Assembly (NCBI GenBank): GCA_037893225.1 | Contig: JAZGUH010000261.1 | Location: forward strand, 744,001 to 808,000 | DNA: 64,000 nt | Reading direction: 5' to 3' | From: Hippasteria phrygiana | Taxonomy: Eukaryota > Echinodermata > Asteroidea > Valvatida > Goniasteridae | Shown here: positions 1-11,232 of the stretch, one piece after another | How positions within the stretch are numbered: the stretch's first letter is position 1 | Layout: the number at the start of each line of letters is the position of its first letter | Notes under the pieces: generated by a model | Database searches by the model: none | Told to the model about the DNA's origin: nothing | Seen by the model: only the letters and a program-made list of their open reading frames with translations | Translations under genes and position numbers: made by a program

Positions 1-234
1 GCTTAACGTTTGCCAAATTTTCAGATGAACGCCCCTCCTTTCCCTGTTCATAATTGAATGGGATATTGACCAAATCCAGTATGTTTTACACGTATGGGTA
101 GCTTAGATCTAGCGCAACAATTTGAGACCATCGCCAGCTTCAGAGCGTTAGAACTCGTGGAGAAAATTCAAACCTCGCAACAAATTTCTTCCCGTGAACT
201 CTGTGTGCGTTCTCCCGATTACTGCATTGTGACT
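1..234 (+). repeat. Reference satellite unit (type C1) used for numbering
   Basis: This unit defines the coordinate system. Reading left to right it contains an AACGTT palindrome (5-10), an A/T tract (15-21), a 6-bp dyad ATGAAC/GTTCAT (25-30 and 46-51) around a 15-nt loop that is pyrimidine at 14 of 15 positions, the type-specific TG or AT pair (82-83), a BglII-type palindrome AGATCT (105-110), a nearly invariant core (113-155), the class-defining block (156-164), and a 3' third with most type-specific sites (171-218). A 48-codon open frame runs from ATG at 94 through TAA at 238-240 in the next unit. By hand count it has 57 C, 45 G and 11 CpG. The start of the unit is arbitrary because the array has no edge here. 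Confidence 0.95.
25..51. other. Conserved dyad with polypyrimidine loop (one per unit)
   Basis: ATGAAC at 25-30 is the exact inverse complement of GTTCAT at 46-51, with a 15-nt loop that is pyrimidine at all but its first position. The same arms are present in most units. They are broken by one base in defined types: C48 (F5, S3), G50 (S1g), A49 in the units at 57247 and 59587, A27 in the S1t units at 15913, 18615 and 23891, and A30 at 47682. Whether it extrudes as a cruciform or binds a protein cannot be told from sequence. It is given here as the representative of all copies. Confidence 0.7.
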
Positions 235-702
235 GCTTAACGTTTGCCAAATTTTCAGATGAACGCCCCTCCTTTCCCTGTTCATAATTGAATGGGATAT
301 TGACCAAATCCAGTATGTTTTACACGTATGGGTAGCTTAGATCTAGCGCAACAATTTGAGACCATCGCCAGCTTCAGAGCGTTAGAACTTTTCGAGATAA
401 TTCAAAACTCGCAACAAATTTCTTCCCGCGAACTTTGTGTGCTTTCTCCCGTTTACTGCATTGTGACTGCTTAACGTTTGCCACATTTTCAGATGAACGC
501 CCCTCCTTTCCCTGTTCATAATTGAATGGGATATTGACCAAATCCAGTATGTTTTACACGTATGGGTAGCCTAGATCTAGCGCAACAATTTGAGACCATC
601 GCCAGCTTCAGAGCGTTAGAACTAGTGGAGAAAATTCAAACCTCGCAACACATTTCTTCCCGTGAACTCTGTGTGCGTTCTCCCGATTACTGCATTGTGA
701 CT

Positions 703-3276
703 GCTTAACGTTTGCCAAATTTTCAGATGAACGCCCCTCCTTTCCCTGTTCATAATTGAATGGGATATTGACCAAATCCAGTAATTTTTACACGTATGGG
801 TAGCTTAGATCTAGCGCAACAATTTGAGACCATCGCCAGCTTCAGAGCGTTAGAACTAGTGGAGAAAATTCACACCTCGCAACAAATTTCTTCCCGTGAA
901 CTCTGTGTGCGTTCTCCCGTTTACTGCATTGTGACTGCTTAACGTTTGCCAAATTTTCAGATGAACGCCCCTCCTTTCCCTGTTCATAATTGAATGGGAT
1001 ATTGACCAAATCCAGTATGTTTTACACGTATGGGTAGCTTAGATCTAGCGCAACAATTTGAGACCATCGCCAGCTTCAGAGCGTTAGAACTCGTGGAGAA
1101 AATTCAAACCTCGCAACAAATTTTTTCCCGTGAACTCTGTGTGCGTTCTCCCGATTACTGCATTGTGACTGCTTAACGTTTGCCAAATTTTCAGATGAAC
1201 GCCCCTCCTTTCCGTGTTCATAATTGAATGGGATATTGACCAAATCCAGTAATTTTTACACGTATGGGTAGCTTAGATCTAGCGCAACAATTTGAGACCA
1301 TCGCCAGCTTCAGAGCGTTAGAACTTTTCGAGATAATTCAAACCTCGCAACAAATTTCTTCCCGTGAACTCTGTGTGCGTTCTCCCGATTACTGCATTGT
1401 GACTGCTTAACGTTTGCCAAATTTTCAGATGAACGCCCCTCCTTTCCCTGTCCATAATTGAATGGGATATTGACCAAATCCAGTATGTTTTACACGTATG
1501 GGTAGCTTAGATCTAGCGCAACAATTTGAGACCATCGCCAGCTTCAGAGCGTTAGAACTTTTCGAGATAATTCAAAACTCGCAACAAATTTCTTCCCGTG
1601 AACTTTGTGTGCTTTCTCCCGTTTACTGCATTGTGACTGCTTAACGTTTGCCACATTTTCAGATGAACGCCCCTCCTTTCCCTGTTCATAATTGAATGGG
1701 ATATTGACCAAATCCAGTATGTTTTACACGTATGGGTAGCTTAGATCTACCGCAACAATTTGAGACCATCGCCAGCTTCAGAGCGTTAGAACTAGTGGAG
1801 AAAATTCAAACCTCGCAACACATTTCTTCCCGTGAACTCTGTGTGCGTTCTCCCGATTACTGCATTGTGACTGCTTAACGTTTGCCAAATTTTCAGATGA
1901 ACGCCCCTCCTTTCCCTGTTCATAATTGAATGGGATATTGACCAAATCCAGTAATTTTTACACGTATGGGTAGCTTAGATCTAGCGCAACAATTTGAGAC
2001 CATCGCCAGCTTCAGAGCGTTAGAACTTTTCGAGATAATTCAAACCTCGCAACACATTTCTTCCCGTGAACTTTGTTTGCGTTCTCCCGTTTACTGCATT
2101 GTGACTGCTTAACGTTTGCCACATTTTCAGATGAACGCCCCTCCTTTCCCTGTTCATAATTGAATGGGATATTGACCAAATCCAGTATGTTTTACACGTA
2201 TGGGTAGCTTAGATCTAGCGCAACAATTTGAGACCATCGCCAGCTTCAGAGCGTTAGAACTAGTGGAGAAAATTCACACCTCGCAACAAATTTCTTCCCG
2301 TGAACTCTGTGTGCGTTCTCCCGTTTACTGCATTGTGACTGCTTAACGTTTGCCAAATTTTCAGATGAACGCCCCTCCTTTCCCTGTTCATAATTGAATG
2401 GGATATTGACCAAATCCAGTATGTTTTACACGTATGGGTAGCTTAGATCTAGCGCAACAATTTGAGACCATCGCCAGCTTCAGAGCGTTAGAACTCGTGG
2501 AGAAAATTCAAACCTCGCAACAAATTTCTTCCCGTGAACTCTGTGTGCGTTCTCCCGATTACTGCATTGTGACTGCTTAACGTTTGCCAAATTTTCAGAT
2601 GAACGCCCCTCCTTTCCCTGTTCATAATTGAATGGGATATTGACCAAATCCAGTAATTTTTACACGTATGGGTAGCTTAGATCTAGCGCAACAATTTGAG
2701 ACCATCGCCAGCTTCAGAGCGTTAGAACTTTTCGAGATAATTCAAACCTCGCAACAAATTTCTTCCCGTGAACTTTGTGTGCTTTCTCCCGTTTACTGCA
2801 TTGTGACTGCTTAACGTTTGCCAAATTTTCAGATGAACGCCCCTCCTTTCCCTGTTCATAATTGAATGGGATATTGACCAAATCCAGTATGTTTTACACG
2901 TATGGGTAGCTTAGATCTAGCGCAACAATTTGAGACCATCGCCAGCTTCAGAGCGTTAGAACTTTTCGAGATAATTCAAAACTCGCAACAAATTTCTTCC
3001 CGCGAACTTTGTGTGCTTTCTCCCGTTTACTGCATTGTGACTGCTTAACGTTTGCCACATTTTCAGATGAACGCCCCTCCTTTCCCTGTTCGTAATTGAA
3101 TGGGATATTGACCAAATCCAGTATGTTTTACACGTATGGGTAGCTTAGATCTACCGCAACAATTTGAGACCATCGCCAGCTTCAGAGCGTTAGAACTAGT
3201 GGAGAAAATTCAAACCTCGCAACACATTTCTTCCCGTGAACTCTGTGTGCGTTCTCCCGATTACTGCATTGTGACT
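703..3276 (+). repeat. HOR block, 2574-bp 11-mer, copy 1
   Basis: Unit order from 703: F6/S2, C2, F4, F5, S1, F6, S2, C1, F1, F2, S1g. The first unit is chimeric, with F6 markers through 82-83 and S2 markers from 156 on. The same eleven types recur 2574 bp downstream. Relative to the parent cycle, the block lacks the F6-F3-S1t-F6-S2 stretch between S1 and C2. A deletion between an F6 and an S2 unit would create exactly this chimeric unit. Confidence 0.88.
2319..2335 (-). other. Half-match to the CENP-B box (representative of T218 units)
   Basis: In units with T218 the bases at unit 213-229, read on the minus strand, match the human 17-bp CENP-B box consensus at 11 of 17 positions. Of the nine bases known to be essential, the CGGG half, the central A and one more match, but the TTCG half does not. 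The site is given for the S2 unit at 2107. Types with A218 match one base less. Chance similarity is quite possible. Confidence 0.25.
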
Positions 3277-5850
3277 GCTTAACGTTTGCCAAATTTTCAG
3301 ATGAACGCCCCTCCTTTCCCTGTTCATAATTGAATGGGATATTGACCAAATCCAGTAATTTTTACACGTATGGGTAGCTTAGATCTAGCGCAACAATTTG
3401 AGACCATCGCCAGCTTCAGAGCGTTAGAACTAGTGGAGAAAATTCACACCTCGCAACAAATTTCTTCCCGTGAACTCTGTGTGCGTTCTCCCGTTTACTG
3501 CATTGTGACTGCTTAACGTTTGCCAAATTTTCAGATGAACGCCCCTCCTTTCCCTGTTCATAATTGAATGGGATATTGACCAAATCCAGTATGTTTTACA
3601 CGTATGGGTAGCTTAGATCTAGCGCAACAATTTGAGACCATCGCCAGCTTCAGAGCGTTAGAACTCGTGGAGAAAATTCAAACCTCGCAACAAATTTTTT
3701 CCCGTGAACTCTGTGTGCGTTCTCCCGATTACTGCATTGTGACTGCTTAACGTTTGCCAAATTTTCAGATGAACGCCCCTCCTTTCCGTGTTCATAATTG
3801 AATGGGATATTGACCAAATCCAGTAATTTTTACACGTATGGGTAGCTTAGATCTAGCGCAACAATTTGAGACCATCGCCAGCTTCAGAGCGTTAGAACTT
3901 TTCGAGATAATTCAAACCTCGCAACAAATTTCTTCCCGTGAACTCTGTGTGCGTTCTCCCGATTACTGCATTGTGACTGCTTAACGTTTGCCAAATTTTC
4001 AGATGAACGCCCCTCCTTTCCCTGTCCATAATTGAATGGGATATTGACCAAATCCAGTATGTTTTACACGTATGGGTAGCTTAGATCTAGCGCAACAATT
4101 TGAGACCATCGCCAGCTTCAGAGCGTTAGAACTTTTCGAGATAATTCAAAACTCGCAACAAATTTCTTCCCGTGAACTTTGTGTGCTTTCTCCCGTTTAC
4201 TGCATTGTGACTGCTTAACGTTTGCCACATTTTCAGATGAACGCCCCTCCTTTCCCTGTTCATAATTGAATGGGATATTGACCAAATCCAGTATGTTTTA
4301 CACGTATGGGTAGCTTAGATCTACCGCAACAATTTGAGACCATCGCCAGCTTCAGAGCGTTAGAACTAGTGGAGAAAATTCAAACCTCGCAACACATTTC
4401 TTCCCGTGAACTCTGTGTGCGTTCTCCCGATTACTGCATTGTGACTGCTTAACGTTTGCCAAATTTTCAGATGAACGCCCCTCCTTTCCCTGTTCATAAT
4501 TGAATGGGATATTGACCAAATCCAGTAATTTTTACACGTATGGGTAGCTTAGATCTAGCGCAACAATTTGAGACCATCGCCAGCTTCAGAGCGTTAGAAC
4601 TTTTCGAGATAATTCAAACCTCGCAACACATTTCTTCCCGTGAACTTTGTTTGCGTTCTCCCGTTTACTGCATTGTGACTGCTTAACGTTTGCCACATTT
4701 TCAGATGAACGCCCCTCCTTTCCCTGTTCATAATTGAATGGGATATTGACCAAATCCAGTATGTTTTACACGTATGGGTAGCTTAGATCTAGCGCAACAA
4801 TTTGAGACCATCGCCAGCTTCAGAGCGTTAGAACTAGTGGAGAAAATTCACACCTCGCAACAAATTTCTTCCCGTGAACTCTGTGTGCGTTCTCCCGTTT
4901 ACTGCATTGTGACTGCTTAACGTTTGCCAAATTTTCAGATGAACGCCCCTCCTTTCCCTGTTCATAATTGAATGGGATATTGACCAAATCCAGTATGTTT
5001 TACACGTATGGGTAGCTTAGATCTAGCGCAACAATTTGAGACCATCGCCAGCTTCAGAGCGTTAGAACTCGTGGAGAAAATTCAAACCTCGCAACAAATT
5101 TCTTCCCGTGAACTCTGTGTGCGTTCTCCCGATTACTGCATTGTGACTGCTTAACGTTTGCCAAATTTTCAGATGAACGCCCCTCCTTTCCCTGTTCATA
5201 ATTGAATGGGATATTGACCAAATCCAGTAATTTTTACACGTATGGGTAGCTTAGATCTAGCGCAACAATTTGAGACCATCGCCAGCTTCAGAGCGTTAGA
5301 ACTTTTCGAGATAATTCAAACCTCGCAACAAATTTCTTCCCGTGAACTTTGTGTGCTTTCTCCCGTTTACTGCATTGTGACTGCTTAACGTTTGCCAAAT
5401 TTTCAGATGAACGCCCCTCCTTTCCCTGTTCATAATTGAATGGGATATTGACCAAATCCAGTATGTTTTACACGTATGGGTAGCTTAGATCTAGCGCAAC
5501 AATTTGAGACCATCGCCAGCTTCAGAGCGTTAGAACTTTTCGAGATAATTCAAAACTCGCAACAAATTTCTTCCCGCGAACTTTGTGTGCTTTCTCCCGT
5601 TTACTGCATTGTGACTGCTTAACGTTTGCCACATTTTCAGATGAACGCCCCTCCTTTCCCTGTTCGTAATTGAATGGGATATTGACCAAATCCAGTATGT
5701 TTTACACGTATGGGTAGCTTAGATCTACCGCAACAATTTGAGACCATCGCCAGCTTCAGAGCGTTAGAACTAGTGGAGAAAATTCAAACCTCGCAACACA
5801 TTTCTTCCCGTGAACTCTGTGTGCGTTCTCCCGATTACTGCATTGTGACT
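3277..5850 (+). repeat. HOR block, 2574-bp 11-mer, copy 2
   Basis: Repeats the type order of 703-3276 unit for unit, including the F6/S2 chimera at 3277 and the G50 marker in the S1g unit at 5617. The only type-level change I noticed is at 4447-4680 and neighbouring units, where sequence is the same as the first copy. The following unit (5851) is a different F6 variant, so the 11-mer is present only twice here. Confidence 0.85.
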
Positions 5851-6552
5851 GCTTAACGTTTGCCAAATTTTCAGATGAACGCCCCTCCTTTCCCTGTTCA
5901 TAATTGAATGGGATATTGACCAAATCCAGAAATTTTTACACGTATGGGTAGCTTAGATCTAGCGCAACAATTTGAGACTATCGCCAGCTTCAGAGCGTTA
6001 GAACTTTTCGAGATAATTCAAACCTCGCAACACATTTCTTCCCGTGAACTTTGTTTGCGTTCTCCCGTTTACTGCATTGTGACTGCTTAACGTTTGCCAC
6101 ATTTTCAGATGAACGCCCCTCCTTTCCCTGTTCATAATTGAATGGGATATTGACCAAATCCAGTATGTTTTACACGTATGGGTAGCTTAGATCTAGCGCA
6201 ACAATTTGAGACCATCGCCAGCTTCAGAGCGTTAGAACTTTTCGAGATAATTCAAAACTCGCAACAAATTTCTTCCCGTGAACTTTGTGTGCTTTCTCCC
6301 GTTTACTGCATTGTGACTGCTTAACGTTTGCCACATTTTCAGATGAACGCCCCTCCTTTCCCTGTTCATAATTGTATGGGATATTGACCAAATCCAGTAT
6401 GTTTTACACGTATGGGTAGCTTAGATCTACCGCAACAATATGAGACCATCGCCAGCTTCAGAGCGTTAGAACTAGTGGAGAAAATTCAAACCTCGCAACA
6501 CATTTCTTCCCGTGAACTCTGTGTGCGTTCTCCCGATTACTGCATTGTGACT
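5851..6552 (+). repeat. Units F6 variant, F3, S1t
   Basis: The F6 unit at 5851 carries two linked substitutions, GAAATT instead of GTAATT at about unit 80 and GACTATC at about unit 127. The S1t unit at 6319 has T57 and a CAATATGAG change. All of these recur 5382 bp downstream (11233-11934), which marks both ends of a 23-unit spacing. Confidence 0.85.
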
Positions 6553-8892
6553 GCTTAACGTTTGCCAAATTTTCAGATGAACGCCCCTCCTTTCCCTGTT
6601 CATAATTGAATGGGATATTGACCAAATCCAGTAATTTTTACACGTATGGGTAGCTTAGATCTAGCGCAACAATTTGAGACCATCGCCAGCTTCAGAGCGT
6701 TAGAACTTTTCGAGATAATTCAAACCTCGCAACACATTTCTTCCCGTGAACTTTGTTTGCGTTCTCCCGTTTACTGCATTGTGACTGCTTAACGTTTGCC
6801 ACATTTTCAGATGAACGCCCCTCCTTTCCCTGTTCATAATTGAATGGGATATTGACCAAATCCAGTATGTTTTACACGTATGGGTAGCTTAGATCTAGCG
6901 CAACATTTTGAGACCATCGCCAGCTTCAGAGCGTTAGAACTAGTGGAGAAAATTCACACCTCGCAACAAATTTCTTCCCGTGAACTCTGTGTGCGTTCTC
7001 CCGTTTACTGCATTGTGACTGCTTAACGTTTGCCAAATTTTCAGATGAACACCCCTCCTTTCCCTGTTCATAATTGAATGGGATATTGACCAAATCCAGT
7101 ATGTTTTACACGTATGGGTAGCTTAGATCTAGCGCAACAATTTGAGACCATCGCCAGCTTCAGAGCGTTAGAACTCGTGGAGAAAATTCAAACCTCGCAA
7201 CAAATTTTTTCCCGTGAACTCTGTGTGCGTTCTCCCGATTACTGCATTGTGACTGCTTAACGTTTGCCAAATTTTCAGATGAACGCCCCTCCTTTCCGTG
7301 TTCATAATTGAATGGGATATTGACCAAATCCAGTAATTTTTACACGTATGGGTAGCTTAGATCTAGCGCAACAATTTGAGACCATCGCCAGCTTCAGAGC
7401 GTTAGAACTTTTCGAGATAATTCAAAACTCGCAACAAATTTCTTCCCGTGAACTTTGTGTGCTTTCTCCCGTTTACTGCATTGTGACTGCTTAACGTTTG
7501 CCACATTTTCAGATGAACGCCCCTCCTTTCCCTGTTCATAATTGAATGGGATATTGACCAAATCCAGTATGTTTTACACGTATGGGTAGCTTAGATCTAC
7601 CGCAACAATTTGAGACCATCGCCAGCTTCAGAGCGTTAGAACTAGTGGAGAAAATTCAAACCTCGCAACACATTTCTTCCCGTGAACTCTGTGTGCGTTC
7701 TCCCGATTACTGCATTGTGACTGCTTAACGTTTGCCAAATTTTCAGATGAACGCCCCTCCTTTCCCTGTTCATAATTGAATGGGATATTGACCAAATCCA
7801 GTAATTTTTACACGTATGGGTAGCTTAGATCTAGCGCAACAATTTGAGACCATCGCCAGCTTCAGAGCGTTAGAACTTTTCGAGATAATTCAAACCTCGC
7901 AACACATTTCTTCCCGTGAACTTTGTTTGCGTTCTCCCGTTTACTGCATTGTGACTGCTTAACGTTTGCCACATTTTCAGATGAACGCCCCTCCTTTCCC
8001 TGTTCATAATTGAATGGGATATTGACCAAATCCAGTATGTTTTACACGTATGGGTAGCTTAGATCTAGCGCAACAATTTGAGACCATCGCCAGCTTCAGA
8101 GCGTTAGAACTAGTGGAGAAAATTCACACCTCGCAACAAATTTCTTCCCGTGAACTCTGTGTGCGTTCTCCCGTTTACTGCATTGTGACTGCTTAACGTT
8201 TGCCAAATTTTCAGATGAACGCCCCTCCTTTCCCTGTTCATAATTGAATGGGATATTGACCAAATCCAGTATGTTTTACACGTATGGGTAGCTTAGATCT
8301 AGCGCAACAATTTGAGACCATCGCCAGCTTCAGAGCGTTAGAACTTTTCGAGATAATTCAAACCTCGCAACAAATTTCTTCCCGTGAACTTTGTGTGCTT
8401 TCTCCCGTTTACTGCATTGTGACTGCTTAACGTTTGCCAAATTTTCAGATGAACGCCCCTCCTTTCCCTGTTCATAATTGAATGGGATATTGACCAAATC
8501 CAGTATGTTTTACACGTATGGGTAGCTTAGATCTAGCGCAACAATTTGAGACCATCGCCAGCTTCAGAGCGTTAGAACTTTTCGAGATAATTCAAAACTC
8601 GCAACAAATTTCTTCCCGCGAACTTTGTGTGCTTTCTCCCGTTTACTGCATTGTGACTGCTTAACGTTTGCCACATTTTCAGATGAACGCCCCTCCTTTC
8701 CCTGTTCGTAATTGAATGGGATATTGACCAAATCCAGTATGTTTTACACGTATGGGTAGCTTAGATCTACCGCAACAATTTGAGACCATCGCCAGCTTCA
8801 GAGCGTTAGAACTAGTGGAGAAAATTCAAACCTCGCAACACATTTCTTCCCGTGAACTCTGTGTGCGTTCTCCCCATTACTGCATTGTGACT
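6553..8892 (+). repeat. HOR block, 2340-bp 10-mer, copy 1
   Basis: Order: F6, S2 (CAACATTTT variant), C2 (GAACACCCC variant), F4/F5, S1, F6, S2, C1/F1, F2, S1g. Two chimeras are fixed in it. F4/F5 at 7255 has G44 and AT82-83 on the left and A173 on the right. C1/F1 at 8191 has TG82-83 on the left and F1 markers from 156. The S1g unit has a private C at 8875 that its downstream copy lacks. Confidence 0.87.
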
Positions 8893-11232
8893 GCTTAACG
8901 TTTGCCAAATTTTCAGATGAACGCCCCTCCTTTCCCTGTTCATAATTGAATGGGATATTGACCAAATCCAGTAATTTTTACACGTATGGGTAGCTTAGAT
9001 CTAGCGCAACAATTTGAGACCATCGCCAGCTTCAGAGCGTTAGAACTTTTCGAGATAATTCAAACCTCGCAACACATTTCTTCCCGTGAACTTTGTTTGC
9101 GTTCTCCCGTTTACTGCATTGTGACTGCTTAACGTTTGCCACATTTTCAGATGAACGCCCCTCCTTTCCCTGTTCATAATTGAATGGGATATTGACCAAA
9201 TCCAGTATGTTTTACACGTATGGGTAGCTTAGATCTAGCGCAACATTTTGAGACCATCGCCAGCTTCAGAGCGTTAGAACTAGTGGAGAAAATTCACACC
9301 TCGCAACAAATTTCTTCCCGTGAACTCTGTGTGCGTTCTCCCGTTTACTGCATTGTGACTGCTTAACGTTTGCCAAATTTTCAGATGAACACCCCTCCTT
9401 TCCCTGTTCATAATTGAATGGGATATTGACCAAATCCAGTATGTTTTACACGTATGGGTAGCTTAGATCTAGCGCAACAATTTGAGACCATCGCCAGCTT
9501 CAGAGCGTTAGAACTCGTGGAGAAAATTCAAACCTCGCAACAAATTTTTTCCCGTGAACTCTGTGTGCGTTCTCCCGATTACTGCATTGTGACTGCTTAA
9601 CGTTTGCCAAATTTTCAGATGAACGCCCCTCCTTTCCGTGTTCATAATTGAATGGGATATTGACCAAATCCAGTAATTTTTACACGTATGGGTAGCTTAG
9701 ATCTAGCGCAACAATTTGAGACCATCGCCAGCTTCAGAGCGTTAGAACTTTTCGAGATAATTCAAAACTCGCAACAAATTTCTTCCCGTGAACTTTGTGT
9801 GCTTTCTCCCGTTTACTGCATTGTGACTGCTTAACGTTTGCCACATTTTCAGATGAACGCCCCTCCTTTCCCTGTTCATAATTGAATGGGATATTGACCA
9901 AATCCAGTATGTTTTACACGTATGGGTAGCTTAGATCTACCGCAACAATTTGAGACCATCGCCAGCTTCAGAGCGTTAGAACTAGTGGAGAAAATTCAAA
10001 CCTCGCAACACATTTCTTCCCGTGAACTCTGTGTGCGTTCTCCCGATTACTGCATTGTGACTGCTTAACGTTTGCCAAATTTTCAGATGAACGCCCCTCC
10101 TTTCCCTGTTCATAATTGAATGGGATATTGACCAAATCCAGTAATTTTTACACGTATGGGTAGCTTAGATCTAGCGCAACAATTTGAGACCATCGCCAGC
10201 TTCAGAGCGTTAGAACTTTTCGAGATAATTCAAACCTCGCAACACATTTCTTCCCGTGAACTTTGTTTGCGTTCTCCCGTTTACTGCATTGTGACTGCTT
10301 AACGTTTGCCACATTTTCAGATGAACGCCCCTCCTTTCCCTGTTCATAATTGAATGGGATATTGACCAAATCCAGTATGTTTTACACGTATGGGTAGCTT
10401 AGATCTAGCGCAACAATTTGAGACCATCGCCAGCTTCAGAGCGTTAGAACTAGTGGAGAAAATTCACACCTCGCAACAAATTTCTTCCCGTGAACTCTGT
10501 GTGCGTTCTCCCGTTTACTGCATTGTGACTGCTTAACGTTTGCCAAATTTTCAGATGAACGCCCCTCCTTTCCCTGTTCATAATTGAATGGGATATTGAC
10601 CAAATCCAGTATGTTTTACACGTATGGGTAGCTTAGATCTAGCGCAACAATTTGAGACCATCGCCAGCTTCAGAGCGTTAGAACTTTTCGAGATAATTCA
10701 AACCTCGCAACAAATTTCTTCCCGTGAACTTTGTGTGCTTTCTCCCGTTTACTGCATTGTGACTGCTTAACGTTTGCCAAATTTTCAGATGAACGCCCCT
10801 CCTTTCCCTGTTCATAATTGAATGGGATATTGACCAAATCCAGTATGTTTTACACGTATGGGTAGCTTAGATCTAGCGCAACAATTTGAGACCATCGCCA
10901 GCTTCAGAGCGTTAGAACTTTTCGAGATAATTCAAAACTCGCAACAAATTTCTTCCCGCGAACTTTGTGTGCTTTCTCCCGTTTACTGCATTGTGACTGC
11001 TTAACGTTTGCCACATTTTCAGATGAACGCCCCTCCTTTCCCTGTTCGTAATTGAATGGGATATTGACCAAATCCAGTATGTTTTACACGTATGGGTAGC
11101 TTAGATCTACCGCAACAATTTGAGACCATCGCCAGCTTCAGAGCGTTAGAACTAGTGGAGAAAATTCAAACCTCGCAACACATTTCTTCCCGTGAACTCT
11201 GTGTGCGTTCTCCCGATTACTGCATTGTGACT
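8893..11232 (+). repeat. HOR block, 2340-bp 10-mer, copy 2
   Basis: Same ten types in the same order as 6553-8892, including the rare CAACATTTT (9241 region) and GAACACCCC (9388 region) variants exactly 2340 bp after their first copies. After it the array returns to the F6-variant, F3, S1t series first seen at 5851, so this copy is an insertion within a larger 5382-bp spaced duplication. Confidence 0.87.

Larger units (their letters stand above)
1..702 (+). repeat. Left-edge units C1, F2, S1-like
   Basis: Three units precede the 11-mer pair. C1 is followed directly by F2, so the expected F1 is missing. The third unit (469-702) has S1 markers at 16, 183 and 218 but keeps G112 instead of C112 and has a private C at 571. 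They look like part of the same C1-F1-F2-S1 run with F1 lost. The window edge prevents defining the boundary. Confidence 0.8.

Noticed and set aside
30..45. Triplex-forming (H-DNA) tract
   Set aside because: The pyrimidine run is only about 14 bp and its mirror symmetry covers only the central 7 bases.
81..90. Replication-origin (ARS-like) core in TATGTTTTAC
   Set aside because: Matches only the right half of the yeast consensus, and the left half fails. Too weak to call.
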